DNA of 20,044 nucleotides from CAYYHA01 sp964471535 (GCA_964471535.1 CAYYHA010000055.1:1-20044); one strand, 5' to 3'; positions 1 to 8,321 are shown, counted from the stretch's first letter. The notes: generated by a model from the sequence alone, not told the origin. Numbers and translations are program-made.

Positions 1-218
1 CGAGCGACGAGATCGTTGAGGTAATCCACCACCTCGACACCGGCTCGATGCGAGCGCGCCCAGAGTAGGTCTGCCGACACCTCCCGATAGAGCCGCCCCA
101 GCTCCTTCAGGCGCTCGAACTCCAGAGACTCGAGCCGCAGCGACTCCGTCTCGTCGAGAATCCGCCCCAATGCCTCCCAGACGGGGCGCCGCCGTTCGAT
201 GAAGGTGACCAGGTCCAC
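1..218 (-). CDS. SpoIIM/DUF95-family membrane protein, N-terminal part (cut by window edge)
   Basis: The reverse strand is open from a GTG at 218 to the window edge, giving 72 complete codons. The translation begins VDLVTFIERRRPVWEALGRI and continues with LKELGRLYREVSADLLWARS and a VVDYLNDLVAR segment. This is the soluble N-terminal region typical of the stage II sporulation protein M (DUF95) family found in many non-sporulating bacteria, where members are integral membrane proteins of unknown role. The membrane segments expected downstream lie outside the window. A weak AGGA lies upstream of the GTG. The gene is divergent from an RDD-family gene only 30 bp away; SpoIIM-like and RDD proteins are frequent neighbours, which supports both calls. 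The coding part is too short to be picked up by ordinary ORF length filters. Confidence 0.8.
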   Translation of the reverse strand, partial: MDLVTFIERRRPVWEALGRILDETESLRLESLEFERLKELGRLYREVSADLLWARSHRAGVEVVDYLNDLVA

Positions 219-248
219 ACCGGGATCCTATCGTGCTAGCGTCGCAGC

Positions 249-1061
249 GTGGAGCTTCGAACCATCCACCAGGTCGAGACGCCGGAGCACGTGATCTTCG
301 AGTTTCGACTGGCGGGCCTGGCGAGCCGGGGGGCCGCGTGGATGATCGATCTCCTGCTGCTCTCTGCACTGCTCGTGGGCTTGAGTGTGGCCGCCCTCCT
401 CCTTGGTCTGACTCTCGGGGGCATCGGTCTGGCGGTATACTTCGTGGGGAGCTTCCTCGTCTCATGGGGGTACTTCACCGTCACTGAGTGGATCCTCTCC
501 GGTCAGACGATCGGCAAGCGCCTCCTCGGCCTGCGTACGCTGCATGAGACGGGGGTCCGCATCGACTTCTTCCAGTCCCTCATTCGCAACTTGCTGCGGA
601 TTCTCGACATGCTTCCTGCGACCTATCTCGTCGGTGGGCTCGTCGCCCTCGCCAGCACGCGACGCCGCCGTCTCGGTGACCTCCTAGCGGGCACGCTCGT
701 GGTGCAGGAAGATCGACAACCCCCGCCGGAAGCCATCCTGCCCCCGGGACCCGCCTACAACTCGGTGAGAGAGGATCCGAAGGCGCGTGCGGTGGCTCGG
801 CGCCGGGTGGATCCGGCATTGCGCGAACTTCTGCTCTCCTTGGCACTGCGGCGCGAGGAGCTCGCGCTCCCCACCCGTCTTCTGCTCTTCTCGCGCCTCG
901 CCGAGCGCCTCGCCACCCTCGGTATTCCTCGGCCGCCCGTACTGTCGGACGAGCGCTTCGTGCTCGCGGTCACGGCCGCGATCGTGGACCCGTCTCCCGG
1001 CGCGGCAGCGTCCTCCCCGCGCCACCGCATCACGCCAAACAAAGCCGGGATGGCGCGGTGA
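249..1061 (+). CDS. RDD-family membrane protein
   Basis: A 270-residue protein starting at GTG 249. The RDD domain spans about residues 15-155. Arg27 and Asp34 sit in the first membrane helix (SRGAAWMIDLLLL), a second hydrophobic block covers about 35-80, and the conserved QTIGKRLLGLR loop is at 86-96, followed by a RRRRLGDLLAGTLVV segment at 138-152. The C-terminal third (about 160-270) is soluble and rich in Arg, Ala and Leu, with no domain I recognise. RDD proteins are multi-pass inner-membrane proteins; some act as ion antiporters, but most have no known role. The stop overlaps the next start (GTGA), so it is probably the first gene of a translationally coupled operon. No convincing Shine-Dalgarno sequence precedes the GTG. 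Confidence 0.85.
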   Translation: MELRTIHQVETPEHVIFEFRLAGLASRGAAWMIDLLLLSALLVGLSVAALLLGLTLGGIGLAVYFVGSFLVSWGYFTVTEWILSGQTIGKRLLGLRTLHETGVRIDFFQSLIRNLLRILDMLPATYLVGGLVALASTRRRRLGDLLAGTLVVQEDRQPPPEAILPPGPAYNSVREDPKARAVARRRVDPALRELLLSLALRREELALPTRLLLFSRLAERLATLGIPRPPVLSDERFVLAVTAAIVDPSPGAAASSPRHRITPNKAGMAR

Positions 1062-1957
1062 TCCGCCTGCGACGGAGCGACCTCGCCGCCTTCTCCTTCC
1101 CCCTCTTCCTGCTGGCGGTGTCCATTCCTGGCTCTCGGGTGAGCAGCGGCTGGCTGCCCTCGGTCCTCTTGTGGCTCTCGTGCATCACTGGAGGCGCCCT
1201 GTGCATCTACCTAGGACAGGGCCACGACCGGGGCTGGCGCGCCTATGCCGCCGCCTTCTGGCCGATCCCCTGCATCTTCCTCGTCTACCTTTCCCTCAAC
1301 CCCTTCATCGATCTGGTGCAACCGCACCTGCTCGATCCCTACCTCATCATGGCCGAGGCATGGCTCCTGGGCGGCCATCTTTCGGTGTGGGCCGAACGAT
1401 GGCTTCCCCCTGTCCTCGTGGACGTCCTGATGCTCGCCTATGCCTCCTACTACTTTTGGCCCATCGCCCTGTGCGCCCGCCTCTTCGGCCGCCGCGACGA
1501 AGCTGCCTTCTCCCACGTGGCGGTCACCGTCATCCTCGCCTTCTGGTTCAACTACGTCTTCTACGCCCTCGTACCTGCCATCGGGCCCCGCTTCACACTC
1601 GCGCCGGAGTTTCAGGGACCGGTCGAAGGCTGGCTGATCGGCCATTACCTCTATCGGAGCTACCTCTTCTCGCCGGTACTGCGCGACTGCTTCCCCAGCG
1701 GGCACACCGCTGTGACCCTCCTCGTGCTCTACCGGGCCTGGCGCTACGACCGCCGTTTCTTCGCCGTGATGCTCGTGCCGGGCTGCCTCCTCATCGCCGC
1801 GACGGTGCTCCTGCGCTTCCACTACCTCATCGATATCTTCTTCGCCCTTCCCTTCGCTCTTGCCGTCGGTGCCTTCACCACCTGGCTGTGTCGCGTGACC
1901 CCCCTCGCCTGGACGTGGCGCCTGCCCCTGCCTTCGGCTAGAACCGGGCCGGCGTGA
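1058..1957 (+). CDS. PAP2-superfamily membrane phosphatase/transferase, Aur1-like
   Basis: A 299-residue protein with a GTG start overlapping the RDD stop. It is very hydrophobic, with about six or more predicted membrane segments. Active-site signatures of the PAP2 family are visible: a GPR motif at 176-178 (PAIGPRFTL), FPSGHT at 212-217 and RFHYLID at 253-259, the last two supplying the two catalytic histidines and the aspartate. The classical KX6RP motif is not apparent, which fits the Aur1/IPC-synthase-like branch (PAP2_3) rather than plain phosphatidate phosphatases. Family members cleave or transfer phospho-headgroups on lipids at the membrane face. Its placement in front of an RND transporter suggests lipid remodelling coupled to transport; the substrate is unknown. 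Confidence 0.82.
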   Translation: MIRLRRSDLAAFSFPLFLLAVSIPGSRVSSGWLPSVLLWLSCITGGALCIYLGQGHDRGWRAYAAAFWPIPCIFLVYLSLNPFIDLVQPHLLDPYLIMAEAWLLGGHLSVWAERWLPPVLVDVLMLAYASYYFWPIALCARLFGRRDEAAFSHVAVTVILAFWFNYVFYALVPAIGPRFTLAPEFQGPVEGWLIGHYLYRSYLFSPVLRDCFPSGHTAVTLLVLYRAWRYDRRFFAVMLVPGCLLIAATVLLRFHYLIDIFFALPFALAVGAFTTWLCRVTPLAWTWRLPLPSARTGPA

Positions 1958-4389
1958 TCGCTCGAGTCCTCGCCAAGACGGCCCACGACCATCCCCTCCT
2001 CCTGCTGGGGGCCACACTCGGCCTTACCCTGCTCCTGGGGCTCCTGGCCTCCCGCCTGCACGTGCAAACGGCCTTCGACGCCCTCTTGCCCCAAGACGCG
2101 GAGGAGGTGCGCGACCTCGAGACCGTCAACGCCCAGGTAGGCGGCATCGGCTACATCGTGGTCGTGGTGGACGGGGCCGATCCGGAGCGGGTCTCCGACT
2201 TCGTCCAGCGCTTTGCCCGCGAGGCCTCCTCACTGCCGGGGATCCGCTACGTGGAGCACGCCTTCGATCCCGCATTCTTCGAGCAGCGCGCACTGCTCCT
2301 CCTGTCTCCCCGGGAGATAGACGAGCTGAATCGCGCCATCGAGAACCGCATCGTCGAGGAGAAGAAGAAGGCCAACCCCCTTTTCGTCGATCTCCTCGAC
2401 GACGGGACCGGGCAGAAAGAGGACGCACCGTCCCTCGAGGCGCTCGAGCGGCGGTACCGGGCCAAGATGCCCGCCACGAATCGGCTCGTCTCAAAGGACG
2501 GGCGCCGCGCCTACCTCCTCCTCAAGCCCACCGGCCTCTCCGGCGACCTCGCGTTCGGTGAGGCGCTGCTCCCCCGTGTCGAAGCGCTCGCACGCCGCCT
2601 GGGGGCACGGGTCGGCTACGGGGAGGCGGAGCCCATGGGGAACGAGGTCCGAGTCAGGCTGACCGGCAACTACGTCATCCGGGTGGAGGAGAATCGGGTG
2701 ATGCTCTCGGATCTGAACCGAGCTTCCTGGTTGGCGCTCGTGCTCTCGGTGGGTCTCGTCACCCTGTGGACGCGGCGATGGATCTCCATCCTGCTCGTCG
2801 GGTTGCCCCTCGTCTGCGGCGTCGCCTGGACCTTCGGCCTCACCGCGCTCCTGGTCGGGGAGATCAACATCGTCACCGGCTTCCTCGCGGCGATCCTGGT
2901 CGGACTGGGCATCGACTTCGGCATCCACCTGTTGATGCGCTTCGGTGAGGAGCGCCGCCATGGGAAAACCGTGGACGAAGCCCTCGAGCGGGCGATCGCG
3001 GTCACCGGTCGGGCGGCGCTCACGGGCGCAATGACCACCTCCGCAGCCTTCCTGACCCTGGCCTTCGCCGAGTTCCAAGGCTTCAGCCAGTTCGGAGAGG
3101 TCGCGGCCGGCGGCGTCCTGGTCGCCATCCTCGCCACCTACCTGGTTGCGCCGCCCCTCTACGTGCTCGCGGAGCGCTTCTTCCCCACCGCACTTGCGCC
3201 GGCGTGGGAGCCCCCTCCCATCGCGCGCGTGGCCCACCCTGCACTGCTCGCAGCGCTGCCCATGGCTCTTGGCACGGGACTCTTCGCCTACTCGCTCCAA
3301 AGTCTCGGTGAACTTCGCTTCGTCACCGACATGCGACAGCTGCAGGGACGGCTTCCCGCCGTAGCGCTGCAGGACGAGATCCTGGGAGACCTGAACCTGG
3401 GCACCGCACCGGCGATCGCGCTTGCGCGGACCCCCGAGGGAGCCGCCGCGGTCGCCGAGGCGGCGCGCAAGATCCCCAAGGACGACCCGCACCGTCTGGC
3501 GCCGGGCGCCGTCGTCTCGCTCACGGATGTGGTGCCTCTGGACCAAGAGGCACGCGCCCGCGCACTCCGGCGGCTACGCAAGACCCTCTCCGATCCTGCG
3601 GTCGACGCACTGCCAGAGGAGGAGCGGGAGAAGGTGCGCTCGTTGCTCGAGAAGACCCGCGCGCAGCCCTTCACGGTGGAGGAGGCGCCCGAATACATCC
3701 GCCACCGCTTCCTGCCCGCCCGCGGAAGGGGCGCGCTCACGCTCCTCTCGCCGCCCACTCCCCTCTACGAGACTCGGGATTCGATACGCTGGGCCAGGAC
3801 CTTGCAAGCGGCGGCTCGCGGGGCCCGAGTGCAGGGTCACTCGGTCTGGATCGCCGACGAGAACCGCATCGCGGCTCGCATCTTCGAACTCATCCAAGAG
3901 GACGGCCCCCGCACCTTTTGGCTGGCGCTCGGTGCCGTCTTTCTCCTCCTAGTCCTCGACCTTCGCCACTTGGGGCGGGCGGTGCTCGTCATGCTGCCGC
4001 TCGCGCTGGGGCTCGTCGGAATCGCCGGTCTGATGCGGCTCTTCAGAGTGGACCTGAACTTCCTCAACGCGGTGATGGTGCCGGCCATCATCGGCATCGG
4101 CATCGACAACGCGGTCCACATCTACCATCGGTATCGTGACGAAGGTCCAGGATCCATCGGTCGTGTGCTGCGACATACGGGGTCGGCCGCACTGCTGGCC
4201 ACCCTGACCACCGCCATCGGCTTCGGCACCCTCGTGACGGCGCACCACGACGGACTAGCGAGCGTCGGCTGGCTCGCACTCCTGGGCCTGGGATCGACCT
4301 TCTTCTCCACCACCCTCTTCTTCCCCGCCCTGCTGTGGACCCTGGAGCGCATCGGGGCCCCCTCGGGAGCGAACCATGCCCCTGGTTGA
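1954..4389 (+). CDS. RND-superfamily (MMPL/HpnN-like) transporter
   Basis: An 811-residue protein starting at GTG 1954, overlapping the PAP2 stop (GTGA). It has the duplicated RND layout: membrane helix 1 at about 14-33, a periplasmic loop to about 255, a helix bundle at about 257-408, helix 7 at about 428-448, a second periplasmic loop to about 650, and a second bundle at about 654-800. The repeated intramembrane motif appears twice, GLGIDFGIHLLMRF (317-330) and GIGIDNAVHIYHRYRDEG (714-731), as expected for internal duplication. The size and single-chain form match MMPL/HpnN-type exporters of lipids such as hopanoids, rather than tripartite drug pumps. Proton-driven lipid export is inferred from family. 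The next gene starts inside its last codons (14-bp overlap). Confidence 0.88.
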   Translation: MIARVLAKTAHDHPLLLLGATLGLTLLLGLLASRLHVQTAFDALLPQDAEEVRDLETVNAQVGGIGYIVVVVDGADPERVSDFVQRFAREASSLPGIRYVEHAFDPAFFEQRALLLLSPREIDELNRAIENRIVEEKKKANPLFVDLLDDGTGQKEDAPSLEALERRYRAKMPATNRLVSKDGRRAYLLLKPTGLSGDLAFGEALLPRVEALARRLGARVGYGEAEPMGNEVRVRLTGNYVIRVEENRVMLSDLNRASWLALVLSVGLVTLWTRRWISILLVGLPLVCGVAWTFGLTALLVGEINIVTGFLAAILVGLGIDFGIHLLMRFGEERRHGKTVDEALERAIAVTGRAALTGAMTTSAAFLTLAFAEFQGFSQFGEVAAGGVLVAILATYLVAPPLYVLAERFFPTALAPAWEPPPIARVAHPALLAALPMALGTGLFAYSLQSLGELRFVTDMRQLQGRLPAVALQDEILGDLNLGTAPAIALARTPEGAAAVAEAARKIPKDDPHRLAPGAVVSLTDVVPLDQEARARALRRLRKTLSDPAVDALPEEEREKVRSLLEKTRAQPFTVEEAPEYIRHRFLPARGRGALTLLSPPTPLYETRDSIRWARTLQAAARGARVQGHSVWIADENRIAARIFELIQEDGPRTFWLALGAVFLLLVLDLRHLGRAVLVMLPLALGLVGIAGLMRLFRVDLNFLNAVMVPAIIGIGIDNAVHIYHRYRDEGPGSIGRVLRHTGSAALLATLTTAIGFGTLVTAHHDGLASVGWLALLGLGSTFFSTTLFFPALLWTLERIGAPSGANHAPG

Positions 4390-5137
4390 AGACCCTGAAC
4401 TGCAGCGTCGTCTCCTCACCGGCGACCCGATCCGACACGTCGAGCTCCTCGACATCGTGGACCGGGACCCTCCGGGGAGCCTGGGTCTCTTCGTCGACGA
4501 TGTGGAGCGCCCGGGGAACCTCGTCGCGTCGGTGTGGGGCGGTGGCGTCCTCGCCATGACCAACGAGGTGCATGTCCTGGCGCAGCGGGTGGGAGGCCTG
4601 GACCACCTCCTCGACGAACTCCCGCGAGGGCAGGGGACCTACGAGTTCTATGCTCCCTGGTGGGTCGCGCCCGCCTTGAACCAGATCTTCAAAACCGAAA
4701 CCAGCGGGCCGGTGGCTCGCTACCAGCTGCGGTCGGGGTCGCTTCGGCCTCACCCGGCGGCGCGGCAGACCGTCCCCTTCGAAGACCTCGAGCTGGTGCG
4801 CCTCGCCTTTCCCCGGCTGGTTCCCGAGGCGCCGCACCGCGCGCTGGTCCTCCGGGAGGCCCTGGTCGCCATCGCCGTCACCACGGCCATCGCCGAAGGC
4901 GTGGCCCTCATCGGTGTCCACGTCCCCGAGACCCACCGCGGCCACGGCTTCGGCGCCGGGGTCGTTTCCGCCCTCGCCGCCGACCTCCTCGACCGGGGCC
5001 TGACCCCGGTGGCGCTCGTGCCGATGGCGAGCGAGCGGGCGGTCCGGCTCTTCGAGGGTCTCGGCTTCCTCCTCCACGAGGTGGTGATGCGGGCGGTCGC
5101 CGTCGGACGCCTGGCGCCCGGCGGCGGTGCACGCTGA
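4376..5137 (+). CDS. GNAT-fold acyltransferase-like protein with an unrecognised N-terminal region
   Basis: A 253-residue protein; ATG 4376 overlaps the transporter stop by 14 bp, so the two are probably co-translated. Residues about 136-240 resemble a GNAT domain: VPETHRGHGFGAGVV at 183-197 matches the acetyl-CoA pyrophosphate-binding motif A (R/Q-x-x-G-x-G/A), and FEGLGFLLHEV at 226-236 matches the usual end of motif B. Residues 1-130 contain no domain I recognise; a YEFYAPWWVAP stretch at 89-99 is notable. GNAT enzymes transfer acyl groups from CoA to amines on small molecules, peptides or proteins. No signal peptide is seen, so it should be cytoplasmic. The substrate may relate to the lipid or envelope module encoded upstream, which is inference only. 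Confidence 0.72.
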   Translation: MPLVEDPELQRRLLTGDPIRHVELLDIVDRDPPGSLGLFVDDVERPGNLVASVWGGGVLAMTNEVHVLAQRVGGLDHLLDELPRGQGTYEFYAPWWVAPALNQIFKTETSGPVARYQLRSGSLRPHPAARQTVPFEDLELVRLAFPRLVPEAPHRALVLREALVAIAVTTAIAEGVALIGVHVPETHRGHGFGAGVVSALAADLLDRGLTPVALVPMASERAVRLFEGLGFLLHEVVMRAVAVGRLAPGGGAR

Positions 5138-5176
5138 ACGGTCCTGGGCGGGTCCCCCCGAGCCTGCGTCCCGCAC

Positions 5177-5214
5177 GGGCCCATGGGCGCCTTCGCCGCC
5201 GCGCGCCCGGGCCC
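5177..5214. terminator. GC-rich hairpin, possible terminator after the RDD-PAP2-RND-GNAT operon
   Basis: Arms at 5177-5190 and 5203-5214 can pair over 12 base pairs, with a two-base AT bulge and a 12-nt loop. It lies between the GNAT stop and the following start. There is no T-run after it, and strong hairpins are common by chance at this GC content, so a transcription-termination role is tentative. The rest of the 149-bp gap (5138-5286) shows no clear promoter. Confidence 0.3.
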
Positions 5215-5286
5215 ACCGCGACACCACCGCAGGTGAATCTCGTCCGCTTTCTGTGGCACAATCGGGAGGTGAGCTTGGGCTGGGTC

Positions 5287-7584
5287 ATGCGCCCTTTGGC
5301 CGCATGCTGCCTGGTGGCCTGCTGCCTGGGGCCGGCAGTGGTACGGGCCGAATGGCGGGAGGTGGGCGGCGCATGGGGTCTCGACGAAGTTGCGCAGCAC
5401 GAGGGAGGCGCCGTTCTGCAGGACCTCGACGGAGACCGGCGTCTCGACCTGGTGGTCAACGCGGACGACGGGACCCACGTCTATCGAAACGAAGGCGGCC
5501 GCTTCGAGGAGATCACGCCCGAGGTCCTTCTGGGGGGGAGTTGGCGGCAGGTTCTCGTCGCCGACCTCAATCACGATGGTCTCCCGGACCTCGCACGCAC
5601 CTCGAATCATGCAGTGGAGATCCACGTGAGCAGTCTCGCGGATCCGGCGCAGCCCTTCGCGGGCGAGGTCTACCGCCTCGACGCCGAGGCGCATCCCGGT
5701 CTCGACGTAGAGGGGATGGGGCTCCTCGACTGGAACGACGACGGGTGGCTGGACCTCATCCTCCCCATCCAGAACGAGACCCTCCGTGTCCTCGAGAACC
5801 CCGCCGACGGGAGCGCCGCATTCACGCTCGCGGATGTGGATGGAACCGGCCTCGACATCAGCTTCGGCTACAACGATTTCTTGACGGTTGGGGACTTCGA
5901 CGCCGACGGGCGAGTGGACCTGCTCGCACGCCTCGACGGGTCCGCGGACGTCTTCCGAAACCTGGGACCACGCCACTTCGAGCGTCTCGAAACCTTCAGG
6001 CCCGACGCTCCCAATGGGAACAAGGGCGGGGTGCTCCTCTGCGACTTCGATGGCGACGGCGACCTGGACATCTTCTGGGCTGACGGCGGTACCGAAAATG
6101 GGCGCGGCGTCCGCGTCAACCAGGTCTTCCTCCACGAGGACTACGACTTCCTGCCGACGAACGAGCCCGACCTCGCCCCGGACATCGGTGCGAACGGGGC
6201 CGACTGCGGTGACGTGGACCACGACGGCGATCTCGATCTGGTCGTCGCCCACGGCCGGGGAGTCACCCTCTTTCGCAACACCTCGGGCCCCGGCGGAACG
6301 CTGCGCTTCGAGGAGGCGGAGATCTTCTCCACCCAGGGCACGGCCCGTGCCGCACGCCTAGGCGACGTCGATGGCGACCTGGACCTCGACCTCTTCGTCA
6401 GCGTCGACGGCCCCGATGCCCTGTGGCTCAACGACACCGACGACCGAAACGCCCTCCTCGTGCGGGTGCGGGTCCAGGTGGGCGACGGCATCTACCGGGA
6501 TGACGTGGGCGCACGGATCCGCCTCTTCTACGGACCCCAGGACCCGGCCTCGCCCCTACTGGAGATGAACGGCGGGCGCGGCTATGGATCCATGGGCACC
6601 AGCCCGGTGCACCTCGGCCTACCCGCTGGGCCCTTCCGCGCCTACTTCCTGTGGATCGACTTCCAGCACCCGGAGGCATTGGATGCCTGGCGGCTCGTGA
6701 CCCCAGCCGACTTGGGGCCCGCGCAGTGGCTCGACGTCGACTCGAGCGACGGAGATGGGGATGGAATCGAATCGGCGCTGGAGCAGCAGGACGGGGGTGA
6801 CGAGCACGACCTGGACGGCGATGGCCTACCCGACTGGAGCGACGACGATACCGATGGCGACGGCGTCCCGGACCGGGTCGAAGGCCGGGTCGATACCGAC
6901 GGCGACGGCCGCTTCGACTACCGTGACCCGGACAGCGACGGGGACGGCTTTCCCGATCGCGACGACGGGTGCCGCACCACCGTCGACCTCGAGGCGAGAG
7001 ACCTGGACGGCGACGGCCTCTGGGATGCCTGCGATCCCGACCGCGACGGCGACGGCATCGAGAACGGGCAGGACGTGTGTCCAGACCACGCGAACCCGGA
7101 CCAGGATCGCGCGGCATGCACCCCGCCTGAAGTGACGCTGACCTGGGAGCTTCCTCCCCATGCCTTCGTCGGGCAGGTGCTCCGCATTCCGCTGCAGCTT
7201 CGCACCGGCGCCGAGGTGCGCATCCGCGACCTGCGGCTCGAGGTGACCGGCGAGGGCGTCGAAGCGCTGAGGCTCGATGGACCGGGGGCGACGGCGCTCC
7301 CGGGGGCACGCGTCCGCTTCGGGCTCCCTGATCGGGACCCGCAAACGCAGTGGACGGGGGAGCTCCTGCTCCGGGTCACCTCCGGCGGCGAACTCACGCC
7401 CGTCGCAGGGCTGAGCTTCCTCGTCCCCGACGACCCCCGGCGCTACGAGGTGCGCACCCCGTCTGCCCGCCTGCGCGCCGAGCTGGGGATGGTGGGGTGC
7501 AGCACCTCCGGGCGTGGCGGCACCCCCGGTGGCCTAGGTCTCATCCTCCTCGCCCTGCTCCTTCTCCGCCGCCGGCCGCGTTGA
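5287..7584 (+). CDS. Secreted FG-GAP/VCBS, UnbV-like and TSP3-repeat protein with MYXO-CTERM-like anchor
   Basis: A 765-residue exported protein from ATG 5287. In-frame alternatives are GTG 5269 and TTG 5275; a GGGAGGTG stretch at 5264-5271 fits TTG 5275 or, less well, the ATG. The frame is open further upstream, but only over the GNAT gene. A signal peptide occupies 1-21 (hydrophobic AACCLVACCLGPAVV, cleavage after VRA). Residues about 40-385 hold repeated FG-GAP/VCBS units with calcium-type loops such as DLDGDRRLDL, DFDGDGDLDI and DHDGDLDLVV. Residues about 388-470 look like an ASPIC/UnbV domain (DVGARIRLFYG, GYGSM). Residues 486-600 are thrombospondin type 3 repeats. The tail has Cys738, a Gly-rich linker, a Leu-rich helix and RRRPR, as in MYXO-CTERM sorting signals. 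Probably a surface-displayed calcium-binding adhesin or structural protein. Confidence 0.85.
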   Translation: MRPLAACCLVACCLGPAVVRAEWREVGGAWGLDEVAQHEGGAVLQDLDGDRRLDLVVNADDGTHVYRNEGGRFEEITPEVLLGGSWRQVLVADLNHDGLPDLARTSNHAVEIHVSSLADPAQPFAGEVYRLDAEAHPGLDVEGMGLLDWNDDGWLDLILPIQNETLRVLENPADGSAAFTLADVDGTGLDISFGYNDFLTVGDFDADGRVDLLARLDGSADVFRNLGPRHFERLETFRPDAPNGNKGGVLLCDFDGDGDLDIFWADGGTENGRGVRVNQVFLHEDYDFLPTNEPDLAPDIGANGADCGDVDHDGDLDLVVAHGRGVTLFRNTSGPGGTLRFEEAEIFSTQGTARAARLGDVDGDLDLDLFVSVDGPDALWLNDTDDRNALLVRVRVQVGDGIYRDDVGARIRLFYGPQDPASPLLEMNGGRGYGSMGTSPVHLGLPAGPFRAYFLWIDFQHPEALDAWRLVTPADLGPAQWLDVDSSDGDGDGIESALEQQDGGDEHDLDGDGLPDWSDDDTDGDGVPDRVEGRVDTDGDGRFDYRDPDSDGDGFPDRDDGCRTTVDLEARDLDGDGLWDACDPDRDGDGIENGQDVCPDHANPDQDRAACTPPEVTLTWELPPHAFVGQVLRIPLQLRTGAEVRIRDLRLEVTGEGVEALRLDGPGATALPGARVRFGLPDRDPQTQWTGELLLRVTSGGELTPVAGLSFLVPDDPRRYEVRTPSARLRAELGMVGCSTSGRGGTPGGLGLILLALLLLRRRPR
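6742..7086 (+). repeat. Coding thrombospondin type 3 (D-x-DGDG) repeats
   Basis: This part of the secreted protein encodes residues 486-600, a run of Asp/Gly units such as DSSDGDGDGIES, DLDGDGLPDWSDDD, DTDGDGVPDR, DTDGDGRFDYRDPD and DRDGDGIENGQDVCPD. Each unit has the calcium-coordinating spacing of TSP3 repeats. The region separates the beta-propeller and UnbV-like head from a C-terminal domain with Ig-like beta character, and probably forms a rigid calcium-dependent stalk. Confidence 0.8.
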
Positions 7585-7607
7585 CCGCGCAGGAGCCCGT
7601 CGCCATC

Positions 7608-8321
7608 ATGCGCGCCATGGCCACGCGCGCCCTCGACCTTTCCAAGAAGACCCACTACCGGCGGTTCGCTGGGCGGCCGAAGCCGGATCCGGCGCGGGTG
7701 CAGGCCATCCTGAAGCTCCTGGACGAGCACTATCCAAACGCCACCTGCGCCCTTCGGTACGAGACGCCCTTCCAGCTGCTCATCGCCACCATCCTCTCGG
7801 CGCAAACCACCGACGAGGTGGTGAACAAGGTGACGCCGCAGCTCTTCGCGCGCTATCCCGACGCCGAGCACCTTGCCCGCGCCCGTCAGGAGGACGTGGA
7901 GAAAATCATCCGCTCCACCGGCTTCTACCGGAACAAGGCAAAGAACATCATCGCCGCCGCAAAGATGATCCACGAGGAATTCGGCGACGAGCTGCCGCGG
8001 GACATCGACACCTTCGTGAAGATCCCCGGTGCCGCGCGCAAGACGGCGAACGTGGTCCTCGGAACGGCCTTCGGCATCGCGTCCGGCGTCGTGGTGGACA
8101 CCCATGTAGCGCGGGTGACCCGGCGTTGGCATTTCCACGATCTCAAGGATCCGGTGAAGATCGAGAAGGTGCTGATGGTACTCCTCCCGCGCGACCGTTG
8201 GATCTCGTTCAGCCACCAGGTCATCTGGCACGGCCGCCGCCTGTGCATGGCGAAGAAGCCCAAGTGCGACGTTTGCCCCTTCCTGCCACACTGTCCCGAA
8301 GGGCAGAAGAACGTGCCATGA
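7608..8321 (+). CDS. nth: Endonuclease III (DNA glycosylase/AP lyase, [4Fe-4S])
   Basis: A 237-residue protein. Endonuclease III removes oxidised pyrimidines and cleaves the abasic site in base-excision repair. The helix-hairpin-helix reads IPGAARKTANVV (139-150) with catalytic Lys145, and the catalytic aspartate is Asp164 in VVVDTHVAR. The four cluster cysteines C213-x6-C220-x2-C223-x5-C229 match the family exactly. The first part, FQLLIATILSAQTTDEVVN, is also typical. ATG 7608 was chosen because AGGAG lies at 7591-7595 (12 nt upstream); ATG 7617 and a TTG at 7581 overlapping the previous stop remain possible. The hairpin loop reads G-A-A where G-V-G is most common. Its stop overlaps the RegB-like kinase start (ATGA), so glycosylase and redox sensor are likely co-expressed. 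Confidence 0.93.
   Translation: MRAMATRALDLSKKTHYRRFAGRPKPDPARVQAILKLLDEHYPNATCALRYETPFQLLIATILSAQTTDEVVNKVTPQLFARYPDAEHLARARQEDVEKIIRSTGFYRNKAKNIIAAAKMIHEEFGDELPRDIDTFVKIPGAARKTANVVLGTAFGIASGVVVDTHVARVTRRWHFHDLKDPVKIEKVLMVLLPRDRWISFSHQVIWHGRRLCMAKKPKCDVCPFLPHCPEGQKNVP

Noticed and set aside
5254..5268. TGGCAC resembling the -24 half of a sigma-54 promoter upstream of the FG-GAP gene
   Set aside because: The -12 half (TTGC at N5 spacing) is missing; the sequence there is GGAG.
4534..5286. A 251-codon N-terminal extension in frame with the FG-GAP/TSP3 protein
   Set aside because: It lies over the GNAT gene in another frame and reads as Arg/Pro/Gly-rich filler; a clear signal peptide begins at ATG 5287.
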